Part shown: piece after piece, positions 14,721 through 22,259 of the stretch
Position numbering within the stretch: the first letter of the stretch is position 1
How the letters are laid out: every line of letters begins with the position of its first letter
Source: an uncultured Muribaculaceae bacterium
Lineage (GTDB): Bacteria; Bacteroidota; Bacteroidia; Bacteroidales; Muribaculaceae
NCBI GenBank assembly: GCA_910586995.1
Contig: CAJUKZ010000007.1
Location: 1-64,000 of the forward strand
DNA length: 64,000 bases
Direction of reading: 5' to 3'
Made by a program: the position numbers and the translations under genes
The notes under the pieces: model-generated
What the model saw: the letters and a program-made list of their open reading frames with translations, nothing else
The model's database searches: none
What the model was told of the DNA's origin: nothing

Positions 14721-15715
14721 TGTACAGACATGAGAAAGTAAAGATTCATCGACAGACTGGCGAGTGCGCGGAAGCCATCGCACCCATCATTGTGTCTGCA
14801 AGCCGGAGCACTGACATTCCGGCATTTCATTCGGATTGGTTCTTCAACCGTCTTAAGAGCGGATATTGCGGTTGGCGTAATCCATTCAACCAGCAAGAGA
14901 GTTTCGTTTCATTTGCCAAAACAAGATGTGTGGTGTTCTGGAGTAAAAATCCGGCTCCTCTTCTTGACAAGCTCCATCTACTTAAAGAGCGGGATATACA
15001 TTCCTATATACAGTTCACTCTCAATCATTACAAAGCGGAAGGGTTTGAACCGGCTGTCCCCAGTCTTGCGCAACGAATCGACACATTTAAGCGTCTGGTT
15101 GATGCTCTTGGGGTCGGTGCCGTAATATGGCGGTATGATCCGATAATCCTAACCGACAAGTTGCAAATCGACGACCACCTTGGACGAATATTGGCAATCT
15201 CAGATATGCTCAAAGGGTACTGCGAAAAATTAGTATTCAGTTTCGCTGACATTGCTGGATACAGAAAGGTTCAATACAACATGGACCAATACAAAGTGGC
15301 CTACGAAGATTTCACGCCTGAGAAAATGGCACTATTCGCTAAAGGACTCCAGGAGATAAACTCAAAGATGGGGTTGGGATTGGCAACTTGCGGAGAACAA
15401 ATAGATCTATCATCTTATGGCATTGAGAAGAATCGGTGCATAGACCCCAATCTAATAGCACGTCTTTTCCACGAGGACAAGAAACTTATGTATTGGCTCG
15501 GCTACGATGATATGTTTGGAGCCCCGACAACTTTCCCGAAAGATTCCGGGCAGCGTGCGGCCTGCGGGTGCATCCTGAGCAAAGACATCGGCGCATACAC
15601 AACCTGCGGCCACGGCTGTTTATACTGCTATGCCAATACCACTCCCGCCTTAGGTAAACTCGGTTGCGAGCGAGCAACCTCTGAGCCTTTGCGCGAAACC
15701 CTCGGTAATTTATAG
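14717..15715 (+). CDS. DUF1848 family protein (radical-SAM-like cysteine cluster)
   Basis: 332 aa matching DUF1848: an N-terminal SASRSTDIPAFHSDWF segment, VVFWSKNPAP, IWRYDPI and a C-terminal cysteine cluster CGCILSKDIGAYTTCGHGCLYCYAN. Members are predicted radical-SAM or photolyase-like enzymes with an iron-sulphur site, but no reaction is established. It is the last gene of the module C transcript, 17 nt before promoter module D. Confidence 0.85.
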   Translation: MMYRHEKVKIHRQTGECAEAIAPIIVSASRSTDIPAFHSDWFFNRLKSGYCGWRNPFNQQESFVSFAKTRCVVFWSKNPAPLLDKLHLLKERDIHSYIQFTLNHYKAEGFEPAVPSLAQRIDTFKRLVDALGVGAVIWRYDPIILTDKLQIDDHLGRILAISDMLKGYCEKLVFSFADIAGYRKVQYNMDQYKVAYEDFTPEKMALFAKGLQEINSKMGLGLATCGEQIDLSSYGIEKNRCIDPNLIARLFHEDKKLMYWLGYDDMFGAPTTFPKDSGQRAACGCILSKDIGAYTTCGHGCLYCYANTTPALGKLGCERATSEPLRETLGNL

Positions 15716-15731
15716 TGATAATGATAATAAA

Positions 15732-15812
15732 ATTGCAAATAAGATTAAAATAATCGCTCGCAAACTTGCGAATGTGATTATTTTTGATTAACTTTGCATC
15801 AGCAAATAAGAT
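15732..15812 (+). promoter_or_regulatory. Phased-repeat promoter module D (DGR target promoter)
   Basis: Repeats TTGCAAATAAGAT (ends 15745), TTGCGAATGTGAT (ends 15778) and AGCAAATAAGAT (ends 15812), spaced 33 and 34 bp. The -7 TAACTTTG is at 15789-15796; the -33 is CTTG at 15765-15768, 20 bp upstream. It lies 26 bp before the DGR target ATG. Confidence 0.85.
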
Positions 15813-15838
15813 AAGTTTAATCAAAAACAAACTCCACA

Positions 15839-16426
15839 ATGTTAGAACTTGACAAAGACCAGCTTGCCTCATTGTACATGCAGGGCAATGCTGCGGTTCG
15901 TAAGAGCCTTAGAGAAATGTTGGGCGAAAGGCTCAACGAAGAAATCCCCGTCACATCCAGAGTAAGGACATTCAATGACGCCATTGAAGAACTCGGAGAA
16001 GCCCATGAAGCCGTAAAGGCATACCGCGACATCGAGTGGAAACTCGGCAAAGAGCACAAAGATCTCCTGGCTTACCTCAAACTCCGCATCATCACTGAAG
16101 CCCTCAACGAAGGGTGGAAGCCGCAGTTCACAGGGGGAGAGCGCCGATGGTATGCGTGGTATGAACTTCTTACAAAAGAAGAAATGGACGCTATGTCCGA
16201 CAAGGAAAAGGAAGAACGCCGTGTTGTCGGTCGTGCGTACAGCGGCGCGTATGCGTATGGCGGTCTCGTTTATGCGCACGCGTACTACGTTTCTTCGGGC
16301 TCGAGCACGTACTTCGGCTCTCGGCTCGCCTTCAAATCTGAGGAACTGGCCGAATATGCCGGCAAGCAGTTCGCAGAAATTTACGCAGACTACTGTTTCA
16401 TTCCTGAAACGCCGGCAGAAGCATAA
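15839..16426 (+). CDS. DGR target (variable) protein
   Basis: 195 aa. The N-terminal half is helical; then WKPQFTGGERRWYAWYEL (93-110), the variable segment (about 133-150), and a conserved tail from GSRLAF (160-165). Similar proteins with the same GGLVYA...GSRLAF frame are common DGR targets in Bacteroidales phages and mobile elements. Variable residues set by TR AAY codons are 134-136, 138, 140, 147, 149 and 150, here mostly Tyr plus Ser, Gly and His, the usual bias of selected binding surfaces. No tail-fibre repeats or signal peptide are seen; the ligand and location are unknown. Driven by promoter module D. Confidence 0.88.
   Translation: MLELDKDQLASLYMQGNAAVRKSLREMLGERLNEEIPVTSRVRTFNDAIEELGEAHEAVKAYRDIEWKLGKEHKDLLAYLKLRIITEALNEGWKPQFTGGERRWYAWYELLTKEEMDAMSDKEKEERRVVGRAYSGAYAYGGLVYAHAYYVSSGSSTYFGSRLAFKSEELAEYAGKQFAEIYADYCFIPETPAEA
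16218..16327 (+). repeat. DGR variable repeat (VR)
   Basis: Gap-free match to the TR at 1-110. Within the core (TR 21-68) 9 of the 10 differences are at TR adenines; the exception is a T-to-C in the same codon as two adenine changes. Outside it there are three silent C/T differences near the 5' end (TR positions 8, 11, 14) and a four-base difference cluster at TR 93-97, just before the shared ggctctcggctc at the 3' end. This is the pattern of adenine-directed mutagenic homing. Confidence 0.92.
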
Positions 16427-16437
16427 TCCAACCTATA

Positions 16438-16470
16438 TGTGGGAGTGAACATTTTCAGTTCGCTCCCACA
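16438..16470 (+). other. 13-bp hairpin between target gene and next gene
   Basis: TGTGGGAGTGAAC (16438-16450) pairs with GTTCGCTCCCACA (16458-16470), one G-U pair, loop attttca. No T run follows, so it is not a standard terminator. It may stabilise or process the target mRNA. Confidence 0.6.
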
Positions 16471-16488
16471 TTAAACCCCAAGAATGGA

Positions 16489-16989
16489 ATGAGCACAAAT
16501 TCAAGACTGAACCGGCTGAAACAGCAGCGCGACGAGTTAAAGAAAAGCATACAGTCGCTCCTTCAACGCGGTAAATTCTTGCAGGCAAACAAAGTTATAG
16601 CAAAAGTCCAAAAGTTGGAAGAAGCCATCGAAGAAGCCGAAGCCGCTATTCCAAGAGCGTTGGCAGAATTATTTGACAAAACGACTCTCAACGAAACTGG
16701 AATAAATGTGGCGATGGTGAAAACATATCTCGCCGCCGACTTTTTAGCCGACTGCGCCTACGACCTCAAGGATAAATTCAATAAGCTTGGAGTTGAGGAG
16801 CAAAACTTGATTCCGATCCTCGACCATATTAAAGAGAAAGCCCAGGCCTATGCCAGCCTTGTGTGCCACCCCCAGTTCGCTGGGCTATCTGATTTTATTG
16901 TCACGAACGAAAAGTTCCTTGACTCCATGCACGAAATTACCGAAAAGTATATCGACGACCATCTTACAATAACCGACAATGAAGACTGA
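16489..16989 (+). CDS. Helical protein downstream of the DGR target
   Basis: 166 aa, almost wholly helical: a basic N-terminal coiled coil (residues 8-50) followed by amphipathic helices to the end. Second gene of the module D operon. No recognised family. Its all-helical architecture and place beside the target invite comparison with DGR accessory factors (Avd forms a helical bundle), but it is longer and acidic towards the end, so this is speculative. Confidence 0.6.
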   Translation: MSTNSRLNRLKQQRDELKKSIQSLLQRGKFLQANKVIAKVQKLEEAIEEAEAAIPRALAELFDKTTLNETGINVAMVKTYLAADFLADCAYDLKDKFNKLGVEEQNLIPILDHIKEKAQAYASLVCHPQFAGLSDFIVTNEKFLDSMHEITEKYIDDHLTITDNED

Positions 16990-17215
16990 TATATCCGGAC
17001 TACTACAGCCATTCATCTACGATATAATCAAAGATGAACTGGCGAGAGTAGAAGAAATGCACCGTGCGCCGGTGTCAGCGTCCCACAACGTTGTCATTGG
17101 AGCGGTTCAGACAGCAGCTCAAGAGGCTATTGAGCAGTTGAAGGCCGACGGACTAATCACGTCATATGAAAACATCAATAAGATACCGATGTACCAAATT
17201 GTAGAACGCAAATAA
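16979..17215 (+). CDS. Small phage protein
   Basis: 78 aa, helical, with AAQEAIEQLKADGLI followed by a short acidic to basic tail. It overlaps the preceding gene by 11 nt. The stop lies within the AAATAAGAT leader motif (17208-17218) of the excisionase-like gene. Function unknown. Confidence 0.55.
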   Translation: MKTDISGLLQPFIYDIIKDELARVEEMHRAPVSASHNVVIGAVQTAAQEAIEQLKADGLITSYENINKIPMYQIVERK

Positions 17216-17218
17216 GAT
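17208..17218 (+). promoter_or_regulatory. AAATAAGAT leader element before xis-like gene
   Basis: GCAAATAAGAT followed by ATTTAAT and the ATG at 17226. Internal to the module D transcript and overlapping the end of the preceding gene. Confidence 0.55.
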
Positions 17219-17225
17219 ATTTAAT

Positions 17226-17426
17226 ATGGTGACAGCAATAGAACCCCAGGTGGCGCCGACAGGCAGATATTCTGTAGGAGAAACCTGCAAGCACCTTGGG
17301 ATACATAGGAACACGCTCCGTAAATATACCGATGAGGGCCATATCAAATGTGGCTTCAGGAGGGAAACGGCGCGAAAAATATATACAGGTCAGGAGATAC
17401 TCAGATTCTGGAAATCCCTGATGTGA
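17226..17426 (+). CDS. Excisionase-like helix-turn-helix protein
   Basis: 66 aa MerR/HTH_17-type protein: YSVGETCKHLGIHRNTLRKY forms the helix-turn-helix and the following Arg-rich wing (CGFRRETARKIYTGQEI) resembles excisionase-family DNA-binding domains. It lies next to the convergent integrase, the usual place of a recombination directionality factor. It could also regulate the phased-repeat promoters. Last gene of the module D operon. Confidence 0.75.
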   Translation: MVTAIEPQVAPTGRYSVGETCKHLGIHRNTLRKYTDEGHIKCGFRRETARKIYTGQEILRFWKSLM

Positions 17427-17475
17427 TAAAGAAACTTCATATTTGCTACCCCAACCCGCGAGGGCGCAAGGAGAT

Positions 17476-17501
17476 AGAGCCACGAGGAAACTCATGGCTC
17501 T
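17476..17501. terminator. Bidirectional terminator between xis-like gene and integrase
   Basis: AGAGCCA (17476-17482) pairs with TGGCTCT (17495-17501), with an inner GAG-GAAA-CTC mini-hairpin. It separates convergent genes. Confidence 0.7.
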
Positions 17502-17509
17502 AATTGTAC

Positions 17510-18709
17510 CTACACATGCCCGGTCATTACATAATCAATAACCTTTCTATTAGCGACATCAACCTTTCGTCTATCCTTGTCGATGTAGATAGCAGAGGTG
17601 GCGTTGCCGTAAGAATGTCCCAGAGCGGCTGCAATAGTTGCGTTCGGAATGTCCAGTTCAGCAGCAATGGTAGCCCATGTGTGTCTGGCCCAGTAGGTAG
17701 TCAGTTCCTTAAAATGTATGCCGTCGTCAATCGCATTGAGCGCGTCTTTGACACCTTTCAGGCCACGGACGACACAATTATAGAATGTGCGGTAAGACTT
17801 ATGATTGTCGAGATAATTAAGAAGCTGCTTCTCCCCGGCATATTTTTCAATCAAGGCAGCCGCCTCAGGCTCCACCTTTATAGTATAGAGTTTATGGGTC
17901 TTGGCACGACGATATATGAGATACCCGTCTTGCACCTCCTCTGCATTGCAGATATCGATGACGTTCGCCCCAATGAGGTAGAAGGAAAGCAGGAAGAAAT
18001 CCCGGTACTTCTCAAGATGTTCTTCCAGTGGTGCGGTTATGATCTTTCGCAGGGCCTCCACCGACATCGACCTTTTCCGTGTTTCTTCATATCTCATCTT
18101 GAACTTACGGAAAGGGTAAGCAGATGTAATGTCATTGTCGATAGCATAATTGAACACAGCGCGAATATTACGGAAGTGAATATTTCGAGCGTTACGCGCA
18201 GGCGATGTTTTGGCGAGGAATACATCGAACTCCGTAAGCCACTCCAGATTCATCTGCTCGAACGTAAGGCGATCGTACCCTTTGGGGGTAAACGCCTTGA
18301 TGCGTTCAAAAGTCGCAAGATAAATTTCGCGAGTGCGGCCACTCTTGTTGCCGGCGAATTTTTGAAGCCAATCGCAGAAGAGATTGTTTGGTCGTTCTTC
18401 AGTCGGATTCAGCAGTGCAAGGATTTTATTCTTTATTTCGGTCACACTACCCGAAAGTTCCCTTTTGGCATCCATGGAAAGAACGAGTTCATCAATCTCC
18501 AACTTACGCTTGCCAACGTATGTGTTGAAGAATTGCCGCTTTGGATGATTGACGATACATCGTTTAATGGGATCCCACTCGCGTTCAGTGAGTGCAATGT
18601 TCAGAGAAATGTAGGCGGTCGAACCGTTCTTGGTTATCGCCACTTTCAGCGGGGCTGTTCCATCTTTCTTTATTGCCCGCTTGTCGTAGTAGATCTTGGT
18701 TGTCACCAT
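17510..18709 (-). CDS. int: Tyrosine recombinase / phage integrase
   Basis: 399 aa, Bacteroidetes-type phage integrase. Layout: N-terminal arm-binding domain (TAYISLNIALTEREWDP), a SAM-like core-binding domain (about 110-200) and a catalytic domain with YWARHTWATIA (Arg and His), LGHS (His) and a Tyr in SAIYIDKD. The segment where the first catalytic Arg usually sits reads GANVIDIC, as in many Bacteroidetes integrases that lack Arg there. It points away from the tRNA-Ser at 18922-19009. Together these mark the right prophage end. Confidence 0.92.
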   Translation of the reverse strand: MVTTKIYYDKRAIKKDGTAPLKVAITKNGSTAYISLNIALTEREWDPIKRCIVNHPKRQFFNTYVGKRKLEIDELVLSMDAKRELSGSVTEIKNKILALLNPTEERPNNLFCDWLQKFAGNKSGRTREIYLATFERIKAFTPKGYDRLTFEQMNLEWLTEFDVFLAKTSPARNARNIHFRNIRAVFNYAIDNDITSAYPFRKFKMRYEETRKRSMSVEALRKIITAPLEEHLEKYRDFFLLSFYLIGANVIDICNAEEVQDGYLIYRRAKTHKLYTIKVEPEAAALIEKYAGEKQLLNYLDNHKSYRTFYNCVVRGLKGVKDALNAIDDGIHFKELTTYWARHTWATIAAELDIPNATIAAALGHSYGNATSAIYIDKDRRKVDVANRKVIDYVMTGHV

Positions 18710-18870
18710 AGCTTCTTAAAATTTGCGGGTAATTTGCGGGGAGATTTAATCCGAATGAATCAGACTTCATCAAAAATGTGCAAACTTCCCGTTTTTTTTA
18801 AGGCTGATGAACCGGAGAGAAAAGGGTACAACGCTCTGGATTTCCCTTGTTCCTTAGAGGTAAGAAAAAG

Positions 18871-18917
18871 GAACACGCTAATTATTGTAGCGTCAATCGC
18901 TAATAATCAGCGTGTTC
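18871..18917. repeat. Strong inverted repeat next to tRNA-Ser
   Basis: GAACACGCT (18871-18879) and ATTATT (18881-18886) pair with AATAAT (18902-18907) and AGCGTGTTC (18909-18917); an inner TAGCG/CGCTA pairs in the loop. The GGAACACGCT arm also occurs at 19037-19046 in the tRNA remnant. It could be the tRNA terminator or part of an att site. Confidence 0.6.
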
Positions 18918-18921
18918 TCTG

Positions 18922-19009
18922 CGGAAAGAGCGGGATTCGAACCCGCGAACGGCTTTCGGCCGTTACAGACTTTCCAGGTCTGCCTCTTCAGCCACTCGAG
19001 CACCTTTCC
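18922..19009 (-). tRNA. tRNA-Ser(GGA)
   Basis: 88 nt, minus strand. Acceptor GGAAAGG pairs with TCTTTCC; Ser-type D arm; anticodon stem CAGAC/GTCTG with loop CTGGAAA (anticodon GGA); long variable arm ACGGC/GCCGT; T arm GCGGG-TTCGAAT-CCCGC. No CCA encoded. It lies between the integrase and a truncated second tRNA-Ser. Confidence 0.93.
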
Positions 19010-19040
19010 TAATTTCCTATTTTGCTCTCGGCTTTTGGAA

Positions 19041-19084
19041 CACGCTTTCCAGGCGTGCCTCTTCAGCCACTCGAGCATCACTCC
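19041..19084 (-). pseudogene. 5' half of a second tRNA-Ser(GGA)
   Basis: Reads GGAGTGA acceptor strand, the same D arm as the intact tRNA, and anticodon arm CACGC-CTGGAAA-GCGTG, then diverges. Variable arm, T arm and the matching TCACTCC strand are missing. It is probably a host tRNA gene cut by integration, with its 3' half expected at the far prophage end outside the window. Confidence 0.7.
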
Positions 19085-19271
19085 TTTGCTTTTTGCGTTG
19101 CAAAGGTATGAAGTATTTGCGAATCTGCCAAATATTTTGAGCTATTTTTATTTATTTATTTTTACAGCCAAGTGGTTCAGGCAATTACATGGATCTAACA
19201 AAATAAGCAATAGATTATGATAATAAAACTCTAAATGTAAAACCAAATTTCACCTGTATTGTTTTAACTTT

Positions 19272-20666
19272 ATGAATGCCAACAAATGTAAAAAGCACCG
19301 AATAATGACCAGGGGGAGCAATTTGCACCGCCATTTCATACGTTTCCTGATGTGGAGGCGAATACATGTCACGGATTCCGGTTTCGTACTTACGTTATCA
19401 GTACTTATCGGAGTCATTACAGGCATCTGTGCTTTTATACTTAAATTTATGATAAAAGTCGTAAGCAATGCGGCGACAGGCTTTCTTAATCCATCGTCAG
19501 TAAACTGGATTCTGATTGCCCTACCCCTTTTAGGTATAATTGCAACCGGTTTGTTTTGCAAATATATTCTCAGGAGAGACATATCCAATGGAGTGAGCAA
19601 ACTTGTTGATGACTTAAAAAACAAAAGATACACTTTGAGCGGACGTACCATCTACGGATCTATAATAGCCAGCGCTCTGACGCTTGGATTCGGAGGATCG
19701 GCAGGTTCTGAAGGACCTATTGCATACGCTGGAGCGGGCATAGGAAGCCGTATCGGATCATTTTTCAAAGTCTCACCGCGCATGCTCATGATCCTCGTAG
19801 GCTGCGGAGCAGGCGCTGGAATAGCCGGTATTTTTAAAGCTCCAGCCGGAGGCGCACTATTCACCCTTGAAGTATTAAGAATTGAACTGACCACCGTAAC
19901 GGTTCTTGGTGTATTCCTGGCATGTGTAACTTCCGCTCTCGTAGCATATTCGCTTTCCGGATTTACGATAGATATAAGCGTGACCACTCCTGGTGTTTTC
20001 GACACATCAGATTTCGTATGGCTCATTCCTCTGGGAATAATATGTGGGATGTATTCTCTATATTACACGTATACAGGCGGGATGACCAAAAATCTACTTT
20101 CGACCCTCAACAAGCCCTGGAAAAAATACATAATATCAGGCATAACACTGGGACTCATGATCTTTGCATTTCCCGCACTATATGGTGAGGGTTATGGCGT
20201 ACTTACCAATATAATAAACGGCCACGATCTTGACTTAATGAGCTATAGCCCGTTCTCAAACTTAGGAATACAGAGTTCATATATTATAATGATAATATGC
20301 ACCGGCATTTTGCTGTTGAAGGGGATCGGATCATCTTCAGCGAACAATGGAGGTGGCGTAGCAGGAGACTTCGCCCCTACCCTTTTTGCAGGATGCATAT
20401 TGGGTTTGCTGTACGCATTAGTACTCAGTCACATGAACATCGCCCATATCAACTACGCTCATTTCGCACTCATATCGATGGCCGGAGCAATGGCCGGAAT
20501 AATACGAGCGCCGCTGATGTCAATTTTCCTTGTTACCGAAATGATCGGCGGGTTTCTATTCCTTTTGCCGACAGCTGTAGTGGCAATGATTTCATACACT
20601 ATTGTGATGATATTCAAACGTGATACATTCTACCATTCACAACCTTTTGAATCAAAGGATTTATAG
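19272..20666 (+). CDS. ClC-family chloride channel/antiporter
   Basis: 464 aa with about ten hydrophobic helices. ClC signatures: GGSAGSEGPIAYAGAGIGS (gating Glu in GSEGP), GCGAGAGIAGIFKAPAGGALF and GGGVAGDFAPTLFAG. The retained gating Glu favours an H+/Cl- antiporter over a channel. No C-terminal CBS or TrkA domain. First chromosomal gene right of the prophage. A TAACTTT sequence lies just before the ATG, so the leader would be very short if that is its -7. Confidence 0.9.
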   Translation: MNANKCKKHRIMTRGSNLHRHFIRFLMWRRIHVTDSGFVLTLSVLIGVITGICAFILKFMIKVVSNAATGFLNPSSVNWILIALPLLGIIATGLFCKYILRRDISNGVSKLVDDLKNKRYTLSGRTIYGSIIASALTLGFGGSAGSEGPIAYAGAGIGSRIGSFFKVSPRMLMILVGCGAGAGIAGIFKAPAGGALFTLEVLRIELTTVTVLGVFLACVTSALVAYSLSGFTIDISVTTPGVFDTSDFVWLIPLGIICGMYSLYYTYTGGMTKNLLSTLNKPWKKYIISGITLGLMIFAFPALYGEGYGVLTNIINGHDLDLMSYSPFSNLGIQSSYIIMIICTGILLLKGIGSSSANNGGGVAGDFAPTLFAGCILGLLYALVLSHMNIAHINYAHFALISMAGAMAGIIRAPLMSIFLVTEMIGGFLFLLPTAVVAMISYTIVMIFKRDTFYHSQPFESKDL

Positions 20667-20786
20667 AATATATAATATGAACCGATGAATTAAATTAAAC
20701 AAGAGAATGGGTGTTATATGAGGAAATTTATGTAAATTTGCAGTCGCTTAAAATCTACAATCCAGTAGATAAACAGACATATCGCA

Positions 20787-22220
20787 ATGATTAACCGTAT
20801 ATTGATCCGAATCAAAGTTGTGCAGATGCTGTATGCATACATGCTCACACGCAGCGAGTTCCGCATACAGAACGCACCTGAGACCGCTTCCCGCGACAGC
20901 AAATATGCATACTCACTCTATACAGACCTGCTGTTGCTTATGCTTGAGTTGTCAGGTTACAATGTCCAACCTGGCAAGGGCAACGAAAAGATTGTAAAGG
21001 GAGTAGACCCGAAATTGAGTAGTACCAGAATGGCAAAAGCTCTGTTTGCCGACAACGATATAAAGGGCCTTATCCTGAGATCATCATCTCATATTTCCGA
21101 TTACGACCATATTGCCCAACGCCTGCACGATGCGATAGTGGACAGCACAGCATTCAAAGACTACAAGCGCAAGAGGTCGGTAGAACTCAGCGACGACGTG
21201 CGCATGTGGTGTGCCGTGCTTAATACAGTCATAGCCAATGATACCGCCCTGGTCGAAATTCTTCGTGAAAATCCGGATTTCACCACAGTCGGCATGAAAA
21301 AAGCGTTTGCCATGACAAGCGACACGTTGCTCGGATATAACGACACCCGCTCGGCTTACAGTTCGGCAAGAAATGACCTTGACAGATCGTTGGATAAAGC
21401 CTATGAGCTATATAACAGCATTTTTGCCCTGATCATAGAACTGACCCGCCTGCAATCCGAGAGGCTTGAGGCAGCCAAGGGAAAATACCTTGCGACTCCT
21501 GAGGATCTGAACCCTAACACAAGATTCATAGACAATGCCTTAGCCATGCGGCTTGAAAGAGACGAGCGTCTTCAAGAATACATCGAGGCTAATAAAATAT
21601 CGTGGAGCGATGATCCTGTGCTCATAAGAAGCTTGCTCGATGAGATTTTAAAGAGCAAATTCTATGAGGAATACATGGCTGCTCCCTCCACCGATTTTGC
21701 GGCTGACTGCGAATTCTGGCGCAACGCCCTCCGGTATGTTATTTTTGAATCCGATACTTTCGCCGAGGCTCTTGAAAACAGTTCTTTGTTCTGGAACGAC
21801 GATCTGTCCATAATGGGGACATTCGTGCTCAAGACAATTCGCCAGATAAGCTACGACCCTGACGGATCGGCTGGAGTAACTATGCTTCCTCAGTATAAAG
21901 ACGAGGAGGATTCAGAATTCGGACCGGAACTGTTTGCCACAGCCGTCACAAACTTTGAGCAATACAGGTCATACATCGACCGTTTCCTGAACACCGAACA
22001 GTGGGATAGCGAACGCCTTGCTTTCATGGATATAGTGGTCATGGTATGCGCCATAACCGAACTCATCAACTATCCCGAGATTCCATTGGCTGTGACAATG
22101 AACGAGTATGTGGAGATTGCCAATACCTATTCCACGAACCGAAGCGGACAGTTTGTCAACGGCATTCTGTTCTCCGTAGCCAACTATCTCAGGGAAGAAG
22201 GCATCATCTCAAAACAATAA
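20787..22220 (+). CDS. nusB: NusB-like antitermination factor with internal duplication
   Basis: 477 aa against about 300 for Bacteroidetes NusB. The start MINRILIRIKVVQMLYAYM and the C-terminal NusB fold (LAFMDIVVMVCAITELINYPEIP...SGQFVNGIL) are typical. Two copies of the family's middle region are visible. Copy 1 (about 40-185) has SLYTDLLLLMLELS and LHDAIVDSTAFKDY; copy 2 (about 205-355) has ELYNSIFALIIELT and LLDEILKSKFYEEY. NusB normally binds boxA RNA with NusE to modify transcribing RNA polymerase on rRNA operons. It precedes yajC by 39 nt. Confidence 0.88.
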   Translation: MINRILIRIKVVQMLYAYMLTRSEFRIQNAPETASRDSKYAYSLYTDLLLLMLELSGYNVQPGKGNEKIVKGVDPKLSSTRMAKALFADNDIKGLILRSSSHISDYDHIAQRLHDAIVDSTAFKDYKRKRSVELSDDVRMWCAVLNTVIANDTALVEILRENPDFTTVGMKKAFAMTSDTLLGYNDTRSAYSSARNDLDRSLDKAYELYNSIFALIIELTRLQSERLEAAKGKYLATPEDLNPNTRFIDNALAMRLERDERLQEYIEANKISWSDDPVLIRSLLDEILKSKFYEEYMAAPSTDFAADCEFWRNALRYVIFESDTFAEALENSSLFWNDDLSIMGTFVLKTIRQISYDPDGSAGVTMLPQYKDEEDSEFGPELFATAVTNFEQYRSYIDRFLNTEQWDSERLAFMDIVVMVCAITELINYPEIPLAVTMNEYVEIANTYSTNRSGQFVNGILFSVANYLREEGIISKQ

Positions 22221-22259
22221 AAAACGACACAATAAACACCAATTAACACTATATCAATT

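Noticed and set aside
17504..19012. Long plus-strand open frame of about 500 codons
   Set aside because: It is antisense to the integrase and part of tRNA-Ser. The minus strand has full tyrosine-recombinase motifs; this frame has none.
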